Notes: generated from the letters alone by a model not told the origin. DNA of 64,000 nucleotides from AP-15 sp963701815 (GCA_963701815.1 CAVPBN010000050.1:62001-126000); one strand, 5' to 3'. Shown: positions 1 to 12,677, counted from the first letter of the stretch. A program made the numbers and translations.

Positions 1-445
1 GGTCGGCGCGCAGCGGCACGGTCACCATCCGCGCGCCGCTCGCCCCGATGACCCCCTGGTAGGGACCGTAGATCGGCTCGGGCAGGATCACCTCGTCGCC
101 GGGACCGGCGAGACACTGCAGCACGCAATAGAGACCGCCCTGCGTTCCCGGCGTCAGCACCACATTGTCCGCGCTGCATGGGCGGCCGCTGCGTCTTTGG
201 CATCGGGCGGCAACGGCTTCGCGGATACGCGGATAGCCGATGATCGGGGTATATCCGGTGCGGTTTTGCCGCAACGCCTCGATCGTTGCCGCGATCACCG
301 GTCCCGGGGCGCTCTGGTCGGGGTCGCCGACGGTCAGGAAAATCACGTCATGGCCGGCATCGCGGCGGCGAATGCCCTCTTGGTGGACGCGCCAGGCTGC
401 GGTGGTTTCGCCGGCAATGCGGTCGACCAGCGGCGAAAACCGCAC
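1..445 (-). CDS. PLP-dependent aminotransferase, class I/II (partial, C-terminus beyond window)
   Basis: This is the first 148 codons of a fold-type I aminotransferase, which would transfer an amino group between an amino acid and a 2-oxoacid using pyridoxal phosphate. The N-terminus reads MRFSPLVDRIAGE, followed by the family motifs FLTVGDPDQ, GYTPIIGYPRIREAVA and NVVLTPGTQGGLY, the last being the glycine-rich cofactor phosphate region. The start is GTG at 445, chosen because a GAGGAGG ribosome site lies just upstream. It begins 12 bases after the gamma-glutamyltransferase stop and is probably in that operon. The PLP lysine lies outside the window, so the substrate cannot be judged. Confidence 0.85.
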   Translation of the reverse strand, partial: MRFSPLVDRIAGETTAAWRVHQEGIRRRDAGHDVIFLTVGDPDQSAPGPVIAATIEALRQNRTGYTPIIGYPRIREAVAARCQRRSGRPCSADNVVLTPGTQGGLYCVLQCLAGPGDEVILPEPIYGPYQGVIGASGARMVTVPLRAD

Positions 446-457
446 GATGCCCTCCTC

Positions 458-2205
458 TCAATAGCCGAGCGCGGCGCCTGCCGGGCGACGGCTGTCATTG
501 GCGCCGTAAAGCCGGCCATTGGCGATCTCGATCAGTTCCGTCGCTCCCCACGGCTTTTGCTCGGCGAGCTTGTAGCCCATGCTGCGCAAGATCGCGGCGG
601 TGTCGGGCGACAGCCCGTAGCGTTCGTAAGCGACGACATCGGGCAGCCATTGGTGATGGAACCGCGGCGCGTCGACCGCCTCCTGCGGCGCCATGCCGTA
701 ATCGACGATGTTGATGATCGTCTCGACGACCGTGGTGATGATGCGCGGGCCGCCGGGGCTGCCGAGAACCAGAAACGGCTTGCCGTCCTTTTCGACCAGG
801 GTCGGCGCCATCGACGACAGCGGCCTCTTGCCGGGCGCGATCGCGTTGGCTTCGCCCTGGACCAGGCCGAACAGGTTCGCCGTGCCGGGCTTTGCGGTAA
901 AGTCGTCCATCTCGTTGTTGAGGAAAAAGCCGGTACCCGGGGCGATCACACCGGCGCCGAAATAGCCGTTGATCGTGTAGGTGACGGCGACGGCGTTGCC
1001 GGCTTCGTCGACGACCGAATAATGCGTGGTCTGCGGCTTTTCATGCGCGGCCGCAGGGGCGACCAAAGGCGCCGCCGGCAGCCCCGCCGAGGACGTCTGC
1101 TTGCCGGCATCGATATCGGCGCGGATCGCCGCGGCATGGTCCCTGCTCAATAAGCGATCGAGCGGGTTGGCCACAAAAACCGGGTCGCCGAGCAACTCGT
1201 TGCGGTCGTGAAAGGTGCGGCGCATCGCCTCGACCATCAGATGCACCGAGCGCGCCGAGCGGAACCCCATTCCCTTGAGGTCGTAGCCTTCGAGGATTGC
1301 GAGAATCTCGCAGACCGCAACGCCGCCCGAACTCGGCGGCGGCGCCGAGAGCAGAAAATAACCGCGATAGGCGCAGCCGAGCGGCGTCCCCTCCAGCGCC
1401 TGGTAGCCGGCGAAATCGCCCGCGGTCAGGATGCCGCCGTTCGCCCGGCTCGCCTTCTCGACCGCCGCGGCGACCGGCCCGCGATAAAACGCGTCCGGGC
1501 CGCTTTTTGCGACAGCAGCGAGAGTTGTCGCCAGATCGGTCTGGACAATGCGGTCGCCCGGCCGAAAGCGGGCGCCGTCCGGCGCGCAGAAAGATCCGGG
1601 CGGCTTCCGGGTCCGCGGCGAGCCGGTCGGCTTTGGCGTCGAGGATGTCGGCATCGCCCTGGCTCAACACATAGCCGTCGCGGGCGAGGGCGATCGCCGG
1701 CGCCATCAGCACCGGGCGCGGCAGTTTGCCGTATTCGCGAGCCGCGCGATCGAGCCCGGCGACCGTTCCGGGCACGCCGGCGGCGCGATAGCCGTAGCGG
1801 CTCAGATCGGCGATCGGCTTGCCAGCCGGGTCGAGATACATCCCGGCGGTCGCCGCCGCCGGCGCGGTTTCACGGAAATTGATAAAGGTGTCGCGGCCAT
1901 CGGCGAGATGGATGACCATGAACCCGCCGCCGCCGATATTGCCGCAGCACGGATCGACGACGGCAAGCGCGTAGCCGACCGCGACCGCGGCGTCGATCGC
2001 ATTGCCGCCCATTTGCAGCATGCTCAGCCCGGCCTCGGAGGCGCGGCGCTCGGACGAGACGATCATGCCGTGCCGGGCCTCGACCGCCGGCAGCGAAGCG
2101 GCGCTGGACGCGCCGGTCGCCGCCCGCCACCGCCGACAACAACGCCGCGACAGCGTACCGGGTCGGAAATCGCCGGGGCCGCCGGCCCGCTCCTCGCCGC
2201 GTCAT
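458..2205 (-). pseudogene. ggt: Gamma-glutamyltransferase, broken by two frameshifts
   Basis: Periplasmic gamma-glutamyltransferase cleaves the gamma-glutamyl bond of glutathione and related compounds; the precursor self-cleaves before a catalytic threonine. The N-terminal part carries MGGNAIDAAVA and GNIGGGGFMV. The C-terminal part carries the nucleophile region TTHYSVVDEAGNA, FFLNNEMDDF and GSPGGPRI. Three frames are needed: a hydrophobic signal-like N-terminus from about 2205, then the main N-terminal frame from about 2120, then the C-terminal frame from about 1600. Both shifts correct by removing one base, which fits assembly error better than decay. It lies 8 bases after gentisate dioxygenase and probably belongs to the same transcript. 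Confidence 0.85.
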
Positions 2206-2213
2206 CGCGCCGA

Positions 2214-3263
2214 TCAGGCGTTGCCGCGCTGCTCGCGAAAGAGGCCGAGTTTTTCCTGCACCGGCCGATCGGAATAGCTGAACAGCACCGCCTCGTCCGC
2301 TGCGTGGTGGCTGACCGGAAGCCAGCTCGGCGCGACGAAAATATCATGCGGCCGCCAGCGCAACACCTGGTCGCCGACCCGGCTTTCACCCGCGCCCTCG
2401 ACTGCGACAAACACGGTACCGTCGGTCGAACGGCAGGGGCGGGTCGCAAAGCCCTTGGGCAGAAGCTGGATAAAGGTGCCGATGGTCGGCATCGCCCAAT
2501 CGCCGCTCGCCGGGTTGACATAGCGCAATTTGTACCCGTGGCAGGGATCAGGCTCGTCGTTGGCCGCCAGCACCGCCAGCAACTCGCGCGATCTTTCGTA
2601 GGGATAGTTGAACACCGGCGAGGTCTTCGCCGACGGCCGCCAATCGACCGGCAGCAGGTTGTTCGCATAGCGCGCGGCGTTGTCGCCCTCGGGCCGGGCG
2701 ACCGGCTGGGCATCGGCGACGCCGGGCTCGGCAAAGCTCGCATCGAGCAGGCGCACGATCGGGATGTCGAGCCCGTCGAGCCAAACCATCGGCTCCTGCG
2801 TGTCATTGCCGTGGTCGTGCCAGGTCCAGGACGGCGTGATCACGAAATCGCCGGGGCGCATCGTCGTGCGCTCGCCGTCGACCGCGGTATAGGCTCCGCT
2901 GCCCTCGATGATGAAACGCAGGGCCGACTGGGTGTGCCGGTGCGCCGGCGCCACCTCGCCCGGCAGGATCAGCTGCAGGCCGGCGAACAGCGAATGGGTG
3001 ATCGAGGTTTGGCCCTTGAGCCCGGGGTTTTCGAGGATCAGCACCCGGCGGGTCGCCTCCCGCGCGCTGATCAGCCCGCCCGATCGCATCAGGTGCCGGC
3101 GCACCTCATCGTAATGCCAGATCGCCGGCCGGCAGGGAGTCACCGGCTCCGCGGTCACCAACCCATGCAGCCGTTCCCAGAGCGGCGCCAGATTGGCGGC
3201 GCCGATCTCCTGGTAAAACGCCTCACGTTCGGGCGATCGGGCGGCAGCTTCGTTCATCGCCAT
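2214..3263 (-). CDS. Gentisate 1,2-dioxygenase
   Basis: This 349-residue bicupin Fe(II) dioxygenase opens the gentisate ring to maleylpyruvate in the cytoplasm. The first cupin is clear: PGEVAPAHRHTQSALRFI supplies the iron-binding histidines, followed by GDFVITPSWTWHDHGN. The second cupin near residues 280-330 has VGDQVLRWRPHDIFVAPSW. The start at 3263 is the first of two close ATGs, with GAGG eight bases upstream; the frame stays open further upstream but that is antisense noise. It follows the MFS aromatic-acid transporter by 14 bases, so uptake and ring cleavage are likely co-expressed. Salicylate or 1-hydroxy-2-naphthoate dioxygenase is a possible alternative substrate class. Confidence 0.9.
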   Translation of the reverse strand: MAMNEAAARSPEREAFYQEIGAANLAPLWERLHGLVTAEPVTPCRPAIWHYDEVRRHLMRSGGLISAREATRRVLILENPGLKGQTSITHSLFAGLQLILPGEVAPAHRHTQSALRFIIEGSGAYTAVDGERTTMRPGDFVITPSWTWHDHGNDTQEPMVWLDGLDIPIVRLLDASFAEPGVADAQPVARPEGDNAARYANNLLPVDWRPSAKTSPVFNYPYERSRELLAVLAANDEPDPCHGYKLRYVNPASGDWAMPTIGTFIQLLPKGFATRPCRSTDGTVFVAVEGAGESRVGDQVLRWRPHDIFVAPSWLPVSHHAADEAVLFSYSDRPVQEKLGLFREQRGNA

Positions 3264-3277
3264 CGGCTTCGCCTCGT

Positions 3278-4633
3278 CTATCTGTCGGCGGCTTCGGCCG
3301 GCTCGGCCATGCGGCCCATCGCGAATACCGCAAGCGCGGCGACCAGCGCCGGGACCGCACCCATCAGGAAGATCGTCGGCGCCGGCCAGGCGCGCGCCAG
3401 CAACAACCCGACCAGCAGCGGGCCGACGATCGCGCCGACCCGTCCGATGCCGAGCGCCCAACCCATTCCGGTTGAACGGATGAAGGTCGGGTAGAGGTTC
3501 GCCGCCAGCACATTGGCGCCGATCTGGCCGCCGATGATGCAAAACCCGGCGCCGATGGTCGTGGCGACGACCGACTGAAGCCCGGCCCGCGACGAACCGA
3601 TCCCGACGATAAACAGCGCCGCTCCGAGATAGGCCCAGGTCAGCACCCCATAGGGCCCGAGGCGGTCGATCAGCCGACCCAGCGACACTGCGCCGATGAT
3701 GCCGCCCACTTGGAACAACGATGCGGCGATGGCGCCGGCTTCGACCGAGCCGCCATCCTTGGTGATTATCGTCGGCAGCCAGCTGGCGATCAGCCACAGA
3801 TCGAGCAGGCTCATGAAAAAGATGATCCACACCAATACGGTGCGGCGCGCACGCCCGGCCCGAAACAGATGTTTCACCGGCAGGCCGCCGCGGTCTTCTT
3901 CCGGCACCACGAAGCGGGTGTCGCGGGAAAAGATCAGCGCCGGGTTGATCCGCCGCAAGGTCGCGGCAACCCGCTCGCGATCGGAGCCTCGCAAAGCCAG
4001 CAACCGGACCGACTCCGGCAATACCGCAGCCAACAGCGGGAGCAAGAGCAACGGCACGCCGCCGCCGATCCAGAAGATTGCGCGCCAACCGTAAGTCGGG
4101 ATCAACTTGGCGGCGAGCGCGCCGTTGGCGGCGGCGCCGAGCGCCACCCCGCACAACGCCAGCATGACCATCGTGGCCCGGCTTTTACGCGGGGCGAACT
4201 CGACGGCGAGCGTCACCGAATTCGGGATCGCGCCGCCGAGCCCGAACCCGGTCAGAAATCGGATCGCCACCAGCGGGGCCGTCGAACGGCTGACGACGGT
4301 CGCCAGCGAAAACAGCGAAACGATAAGGACCGAGATCAGGATCACCGGCCTGCGCCCGATCCGGTCGGCGAGCGGACCGAAGATAAGAGAGCCCAGAAGC
4401 AAGCCGACGAGGCCGGCGGCGAAGACGACGCCGAGCGCGTCCGGCATCAGATGCCATTCCGTACCGATGCTCGGGGCGACCACCCCGATCGCCAGCAGAT
4501 CAAAGCCGTCGACAAATTGGATCGCGGCGCAAAGCGCCAGGATTCGCAGCTGAAAGGCGCCGAAGCGCTGTTGGTCGATCAGCGCCGGGACATCGACGAT
4601 CTTGACGCCGGCGGCTGGCGCCGTCATCGACAT
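3278..4633 (-). CDS. MFS transporter, aromatic acid:H+ symporter type
   Basis: A 451-residue inner-membrane carrier with twelve predicted helices in two halves. The first half has QFVDGFDLLAIGVVAP, a helix-1 motif typical of the aromatic acid:H+ symporter family, with acidic residues in the membrane. The loop GPLADRIGRRPVILIS is the MFS signature, and a related LIDRLGPYG loop sits in the second half. It would import gentisate, benzoate or a similar aromatic acid by proton symport. Direct adjacency to gentisate dioxygenase supports gentisate or a precursor as substrate, but this is inference. Confidence 0.88.
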   Translation of the reverse strand: MSMTAPAAGVKIVDVPALIDQQRFGAFQLRILALCAAIQFVDGFDLLAIGVVAPSIGTEWHLMPDALGVVFAAGLVGLLLGSLIFGPLADRIGRRPVILISVLIVSLFSLATVVSRSTAPLVAIRFLTGFGLGGAIPNSVTLAVEFAPRKSRATMVMLALCGVALGAAANGALAAKLIPTYGWRAIFWIGGGVPLLLLPLLAAVLPESVRLLALRGSDRERVAATLRRINPALIFSRDTRFVVPEEDRGGLPVKHLFRAGRARRTVLVWIIFFMSLLDLWLIASWLPTIITKDGGSVEAGAIAASLFQVGGIIGAVSLGRLIDRLGPYGVLTWAYLGAALFIVGIGSSRAGLQSVVATTIGAGFCIIGGQIGANVLAANLYPTFIRSTGMGWALGIGRVGAIVGPLLVGLLLARAWPAPTIFLMGAVPALVAALAVFAMGRMAEPAEAADR

Positions 4634-4672
4634 CTCCCCGACCCCGTCCCCTGGTCCCGATCGTCGTCGCCG

Positions 4673-5602
4673 TCAGGCAGCCTTCGGGCGGCTGCGTTCG
4701 CCGAGGGCAAAGCCGACCCCGGCGAGGTCGGCGATCAACGCCGTCGATTGTGCCGGATCGAGCGGGGTCAGCGGCGGTCGCACCGTGGCCCAGACCGGGT
4801 CGTCATGGAAATGCGCGACGACGCGCTTCAGCGCCGGGACCATCGGATAGGCCTGCATCGTCTTGCGCACGGTGGTGATCTCGGCCTGCAGAGCGTCCGC
4901 CTGCGGATTGCGCCAGTTGGCGTAGAGCCGGGAAATCCCGGATGCATTGATGTTGCCGGTGGCGGTAATGCAACCGGCGCCGCCGCGGCGGAGGGCGTCG
5001 AGCAGAAACACCTCGGAGCCCGGGAAGACGGCAAAACCGGGATAGCGGTCAAGCAAGGCCGCCGTATTGCTCCAGTCCCCGGAGCTGTCCTTCAGCCCGA
5101 CGACCGTTTCCGGATAGGCCTTGATAAAACGGCCGACCAGATCGAGCGAATAGCCGACCACGGCGACCGGCGGGATATGGTATAAAAACAGCTTGAGCGC
5201 GGCCGATCCGACCCGGTCGATGACCCCGGAAACAAAAGCAAAGATGCCGTCGTCGCCGACCGGCTTGTAGTAGAACGGCGGCAGCATCAACACGCCGCCG
5301 CAGCCATGGCCGACAGCATGCCGCACCAGGGTTACCGCCTCCGTCATCGAGCAGGCGCCGGTCCCCGGCATCAGTTTTTGCGGCGGGATGCCGGCGGCGA
5401 TCAGCTGGTCGAGCAGAGCCATGCGCTCGGCCGCCGACATCGAATTCGCCTCGCTCGTCGTGCCGAAGACGGCGAGCCCGTTGGCCCCCTGATCGAGCAG
5501 CCAACGGCAAAAGGCGATGAAGCGGCCGGCATCGGGTTCGCCGCTCGCGGTAAACGGGGTCAGCGCCGGGACAAGCACTCCGTCGAATGGCTGCATGGTC
5601 AT
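4673..5602 (-). CDS. Dihydrodipicolinate synthase (DapA/NanA) family protein
   Basis: A 309-residue TIM-barrel class I aldolase/lyase. It has the pyruvate-carboxylate motif GTTSEANS near residue 45, the catalytic tyrosine in LYHIPP and the Schiff-base lysine in GLKDSSGD. The start was placed at MTMQPFDG (5602) because family homology begins there. Its place upstream of an aromatic transporter and gentisate dioxygenase suggests a catabolic aldolase or hydratase rather than lysine synthesis, but the substrate cannot be read from the sequence. It appears to be the first gene of the leftward operon. Confidence 0.85.
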   Translation of the reverse strand: MTMQPFDGVLVPALTPFTASGEPDAGRFIAFCRWLLDQGANGLAVFGTTSEANSMSAAERMALLDQLIAAGIPPQKLMPGTGACSMTEAVTLVRHAVGHGCGGVLMLPPFYYKPVGDDGIFAFVSGVIDRVGSAALKLFLYHIPPVAVVGYSLDLVGRFIKAYPETVVGLKDSSGDWSNTAALLDRYPGFAVFPGSEVFLLDALRRGGAGCITATGNINASGISRLYANWRNPQADALQAEITTVRKTMQAYPMVPALKRVVAHFHDDPVWATVRPPLTPLDPAQSTALIADLAGVGFALGERSRPKAA

Positions 5603-5705
5603 CGCTTGGCTCCATCGGCCGATCTGATCTGCACGCTGATTAAGGAATAAGCGACCGCGTCGGCTCCGCGTCAACATCCGTCTGCGCTGCGAGACGAAAC
5701 CAGCA

Positions 5706-5739
5706 GGCGAGAATTCCGGCGCATCGCAGCATTCTCGCC
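5706..5739 (-). terminator. Stem-loop downstream of boxB
   Basis: Two nine-base arms, GGCGAGAAT at 5706-5714 and ATTCTCGCC at 5731-5739, can form a hairpin with a 16-base loop just past the boxB stop. There is no clear T-run, so it may act as a 3'-end stabiliser or a weak terminator. Confidence 0.4.
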
Positions 5740-5752
5740 GCTTCGCCTTCGG

Positions 5753-7177
<1,425 letters not shown>

Positions 7178-7185
7178 CCCGCCTC

Positions 7186-8801
<1,616 letters not shown>

Positions 8802-8833
8802 CGCGGCATGATAGGCGGGCACCGGAGAAATGC

Positions 8834-8854
8834 TATGGTTTCGGTTCGACCATA
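8834..8854. promoter_or_regulatory. Inverted repeat between divergent boxC and benzoate-CoA ligase genes
   Basis: TATGGT at 8834-8839 and ACCATA at 8849-8854 form a perfect inverted repeat with a nine-base spacer. It lies in the 87-base gap that must hold both divergent promoters. This is where a BoxR- or MarR-type repressor responding to benzoyl-CoA would be expected to bind; the regulator itself is not in the window. Confidence 0.45.
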
Positions 8855-8888
8855 ACCCGGGCAGTCGGAAGCGGGAGGAGGGTTGCGG

Positions 8889-10436
8889 ATGGACGGCGCG
8901 CCTTACAATGCGGCCGCGGATCTGATCGAGCGCAACCTCGACGCCGGGCGCAGCGCCAAGACCGCCTTCATCGACGATCGCGGGCAGTACAGCTACGCGG
9001 AGCTGGCCGGGCGGGTTGGCCGGTTCGCCAATCTCATGCGGCGGCTCGGCCTTCACCCGGAACAGCGGGTCTTGCTCTGCCTGAATGACGGGATCGATTT
9101 TCCGACCGCGTTTCTCGGGGCGATCAAGGCCGGGATCGTGCCGGTCGCGGTCAATACCCAGCTGAGCCCCGGCGAGTTCGCCTTCATGCTGGCCGACAGC
9201 CGAGCGCGCGTCGTGGTGGTGTCGGCGCCGATGCTGCCCGCCATCACCGCAGCGCTGGCGACGTTGCCGGGGCCGGTGCCCGAACTGCTCGTCTCGGGAA
9301 CCGATGCCGACGAGCGTTCGCTGGCCGCCCGGCTCGCCGCTGTGTCGGGCGATGCCGAAACCGCCCCGACCCATCCGGACGAGGCTTGCTTTTGGCTTTA
9401 CTCGTCGGGCTCGACCGGGCGGCCGAAGGGCACGGTCCATCTCCATTCGAGCCTGGCGGAAACCGCCGAACGCTATGCCATCCCGGTGCTCGGCATCAAC
9501 CAAAGCGATGTCGTGTTTTCGACGTCAAAGCTGTTCTTCGCCTATGGGCTCGGCAATGGGTTGACCTTTCCGCTGGCGGTCGGCGCCACCAGCGTGCTGA
9601 CCGCCGAGCGGCCCAATCCGGCATCGGTCGGACGGGTGCTGCGCCGATACCAGCCGACGATCTTTTGCGGCGTTCCGACGCTCTATATTGCGATGCTGGC
9701 CGATCCGGACCTGCCGCGCCCGGAGGAGCTGGCCTTGCGCCGCTGCGTCTCGGCCGGCGAGCCGTTGCCGCGGGAGATAGGCCGTCGCTGGTCGCAGCGG
9801 ATCGGCGTCGACATTCTCGACGGCATCGGCTCGACCGAGATGCTGCACATCTTTCTCAGCAACCGGCCCGATGATCTGCGCTACGGCACCACCGGCAAGC
9901 CGGTCCCCGGTTATGCGGTCAAGGTCGTCGACGAAGAGGGTCAGCCGGTCAGGCGCGGCGAGGTCGGCGATCTGTTGGTCAGCGGCCCGACCAGCGCCGC
10001 CTTTTATTGGAACAATCGCGAGCGCAGCCGGTCGACTTTTGTCGGCGCATGGACCCGCACCGGCGACAAGTATCTCGAGGACGAGGACGGCTATTACGTC
10101 TATTGCGGCCGCAGCGACGACATGATGAGGGTCAGCGGGATGTGGGTCTCGCCGGCCGAGGTCGAGGCGGCGCTGATCGCGCATGACGGCGTCCTCGAAG
10201 TCGCGGTGGTCGGCGCGCCGGACGCCGACGGGCTGATCAAGCCGAAGGCGTTCGTCGTGGCGAAGCCGGGCGTCACTGCCGATCCGGAATTCGCCGGGGC
10301 GCTGACGGCGCATGCCCGGACCCTGCTGGCGCCGTTCAAATGCCCGCGCTGGATCGAGTTTCTCGATGAATTGCCGAAGACCGCCACCGGCAAGATCCAG
10401 CGCTTTAAACTGCGCAGCGACGCCGCCGCGCGCTAG
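8889..10436 (+). CDS. Benzoate-CoA ligase
   Basis: A 515-residue ANL-superfamily acyl-CoA synthetase that activates benzoate with ATP and CoA, the entry step to the box pathway. It has the P-loop YSSGSTGRPKGTVH near residue 175, SAGEPLP and DGIGSTEMLHIF, which is characteristic of benzoate-CoA ligases. It also has TGDKYLEDEDGYY and the C-terminal catalytic lysine in LPKTATGKIQRFKL. The ATG at 8889 was preferred over a TTG six bases earlier because GGGAGGAGGG lies six bases upstream. It is divergent from boxC-boxB with a shared regulatory gap. Hydroxybenzoates are possible alternative substrates. Confidence 0.92.
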   Translation: MDGAPYNAAADLIERNLDAGRSAKTAFIDDRGQYSYAELAGRVGRFANLMRRLGLHPEQRVLLCLNDGIDFPTAFLGAIKAGIVPVAVNTQLSPGEFAFMLADSRARVVVVSAPMLPAITAALATLPGPVPELLVSGTDADERSLAARLAAVSGDAETAPTHPDEACFWLYSSGSTGRPKGTVHLHSSLAETAERYAIPVLGINQSDVVFSTSKLFFAYGLGNGLTFPLAVGATSVLTAERPNPASVGRVLRRYQPTIFCGVPTLYIAMLADPDLPRPEELALRRCVSAGEPLPREIGRRWSQRIGVDILDGIGSTEMLHIFLSNRPDDLRYGTTGKPVPGYAVKVVDEEGQPVRRGEVGDLLVSGPTSAAFYWNNRERSRSTFVGAWTRTGDKYLEDEDGYYVYCGRSDDMMRVSGMWVSPAEVEAALIAHDGVLEVAVVGAPDADGLIKPKAFVVAKPGVTADPEFAGALTAHARTLLAPFKCPRWIEFLDELPKTATGKIQRFKLRSDAAAR

Positions 10437-10467
10437 CAATGTCAGCGAATGCCGCCGGCTCTCTCCC

Positions 10468-11451
10468 TCAGCGGATCGCCGCGTGCGATGGTTGCTGCGG
10501 GCTGGCGGCGCCGATGACCCAGGCGCGGGTCTCCGCCGCCGACCACCAGCTGACGACGAGGTGAGGCGCGATTGCGGCAATGCGGATCGCCTGCTCGGGC
10601 TCGCTTTCGATGAAATGCGTGCAGCCCCAGCGCGTCGCCGCCAAGGCCTTGTAGTGCGCGACGGAGGGCAGGTCCGCCGGCACCTCGTTCGGACGGCATT
10701 CCAGTTTGAGGGTGTCAAACCCCCAGCGCGTCAGCCAGGCCTCGGTGTGCGGGCGATCGATCTCCGGCCGTCCGGTGATGATGACGGCGCGCTCCGGCGA
10801 AAACGGCGGCAATACCGCAAGCGGTTCGAGCGCGTGCCGTCGGCTGAGCGCCTCGCCGAGGTCGGCGTCGTAATGCGCCCGCGGAATCTCGGGAAGAAAG
10901 ACGCCATCGAGATCGAGCCCGAAAAACGGACGCTCGGTCGAGCGCTCGGGGAGGACGCCGGTCTGGCGTTGCGCGCGTGCCGCGGGGGTTGCTTCGCCGC
11001 GCTCCCAGGGAAAGCGGAACAGCTCCCGCATCGGGTGCGAATAATCCGGGACATAGCACGTCGTCTCGGGATCGTGCAGCACCGTCAAGGTCGCACAAGC
11101 GTGGCCCCAAGCGAGAAGCGACGCGCGGACCGAGGCCATCGTCGCCCCGGTCGAGCAGGCGTCGTCAACGAGCAGGATGCGGTTCGCCCCGGCAGGCGGC
11201 GGCCCGATCCACCGGGCAAGGCCGGTCTCGCGGTCCCAGCCGATCATCAACAGCGGCACCGCCAACATGCAGGACGCCATCGTCGCCGGCACCAGACCAC
11301 CGCGCGCGATGCCGGCGACGACATCCGGCGCCCACAGCGAAACGCGGTCGAGAACCGAGGCAACGAGACGTTCGGCCTGGTCGTACGAGATGAAAACCGG
11401 CAGCCTGTCGGTCGCCCACCCTTTTCGAGAGCGCGGCGGTTTCCCGGTCAT
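10468..11451 (-). CDS. Phosphoribosyltransferase-HAD hydrolase fusion protein
   Basis: A 327-residue two-domain protein. The N-terminal half is a type I phosphoribosyltransferase with the PRPP-binding loop ILLVDDACSTGATM near residue 95 and the upstream motif GIARGGLVPA. The C-terminal half is HAD-like: motif I FFGLDLDGVFLPE, then AVIITGRPEIDRPH as motif II. Together these could move a phosphoribosyl group and then remove a phosphate, but the substrate is unknown. PRTase-HAD combinations are reported in ter-linked stress loci; no other ter genes are present here. The start at MTGKPPRSRKGW was chosen because upstream residues look like random coding. Confidence 0.72.
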   Translation of the reverse strand: MTGKPPRSRKGWATDRLPVFISYDQAERLVASVLDRVSLWAPDVVAGIARGGLVPATMASCMLAVPLLMIGWDRETGLARWIGPPPAGANRILLVDDACSTGATMASVRASLLAWGHACATLTVLHDPETTCYVPDYSHPMRELFRFPWERGEATPAARAQRQTGVLPERSTERPFFGLDLDGVFLPEIPRAHYDADLGEALSRRHALEPLAVLPPFSPERAVIITGRPEIDRPHTEAWLTRWGFDTLKLECRPNEVPADLPSVAHYKALAATRWGCTHFIESEPEQAIRIAAIAPHLVVSWWSAAETRAWVIGAASPQQPSHAAIR

Positions 11452-11476
11452 CGAAGTGGCGGATGAGGCGGGCTCG

Positions 11477-12479
11477 TCAACGCTTGAGCTCCATGCCGAC
11501 GCGTTTGTCGACAAACCGTGTGGTATAGGCCTTCGCGATGTCAATCCCCGGCTTGTAGACCCCGACCGCGGTCATCGACCGATAAAACGCCTGCCATCTT
11601 GCGTCCGTCATCGCGCCGATGCCGAGGGTTTCGGCATCGCCCGAATCGACGATGCCGCGCGTCAATCATCGTCTTGCGCCCGAAATCGATAAGGTCGGCC
11701 GGCATCTCGGGATTGGCCTTCATGATCAACCGATTTGCCGGCGCCGGATCGCCGTAGAGATAGGAATACCAGCCCTCGATCGAGGCATCGACAAAGCGTT
11801 GGACGAGGTCAGGCCGGTCCTCGATCAGCTTGGCGCTGGTCGTGATGATGTTGGCGTAGCCCTGATAGCCCGCCTCGGACAACGGCAGTACGACCGGCTC
11901 GATCCCGGTCTTTTGGCGGATCAGAAACGGCTCGCTGCTCGCATACCCTTCCTGGATCGCCTTTTTGTCTGCAAGAAACGGCTGCAAGTTGAACGTATAG
12001 GGCCGGATCTGGCTGTCGTCATAACCGAATTTGGCGGCGAGAAAGCGCCACCAGGTAAGCCGCGCGTCGGCGCCGATCATGATCAACTTGCCCTTCAGCG
12101 CCGGAAAGCTGTCGTTGCCTTCGCCGGGATGAGCGATCAGCACCGCGAGATCTTTCTGAAAGATCGCCGCCACCGCGATAAATGGCAGCCCCTGCTGGCG
12201 AATTCGATCGCCCGGCCGCCGCCCAAATTGAAGTCGAGACGGCCGGCCGCCAATAGCTGCATGTGGTTGACCTGCGGCCCGCCCTCCTCGATCGTGACCG
12301 CGAGCCGGTGTTTGGCGTAAAGCCCGGTCGCGAGCGCCTGGTAATAGCCGCCATATTCGGCCTCGGCTTTCCAGTCGAGACCAAAGGTTACCCGATCTTG
12401 GCCTGCGCGCGATCGACGTGACGCAAACGGCAAGGATGAAGATGGTGGCAACGGACGCCGCGCTGCGAATGTGAGACAT
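11477..12479 (-). pseudogene. NMT1/THI5-like ABC transporter substrate-binding protein, three frameshifts
   Basis: A periplasmic solute-binding protein of the NMT1/SsuA class, which feeds importers for sulfonates, pyrimidine precursors or similar compounds. The signal peptide SVATIFILAVCVTS is followed in a second frame by DRVTFGLDWKAEAEYGGYYQA and GRLDFNLGGGRAIEFA. A return to the first frame gives LPFIAVAAIFQKDLAVLIAHP and LVQRFVDASIEGWYSYLYG. The last 60 residues are in the second frame again. Shifts fall near 12410, 12195 and 11655; the middle one is a base loss, the others gains. No permease or ATPase is adjacent. Confidence 0.75.
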
Positions 12480-12677
12480 GATCGTCTGGCCGTGATCTCA
12501 TCCGTGCGGCCTCTCCTCGATGCGCGATCATTTCAAAAGCGCGTCCGTCCGGGGGGTGAAAGTTTTGCAGGCCGAACAGCGTAACAGCTCCTGAGGCAAG
12601 GACAGATCTCGAATGCTGTCGAGACGCCGGCAGGACCCTGGCGGACGCGACTGCGCTCCTGCACTTTTCCGGTCGGG
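12480..12677. other. Intergenic stretch between mntP and the NMT1-like gene
   Basis: I searched both strands of this region for a thiamine or cobalamin riboswitch, because an NMT1-like gene starts at 12479, and found no matching conserved blocks. It presumably holds the promoter of the binding-protein gene. Confidence 0.4.

Noticed and set aside
2214..4154. A 646-residue extension of gentisate dioxygenase
   Set aside because: The first 297 residues are arginine-rich antisense-type coding overlapping the MFS gene; homology and the ribosome site begin at 3263.
12480..12677. Thiamine riboswitch before the NMT1-like gene
   Set aside because: None of the conserved THI-box blocks could be found on either strand.
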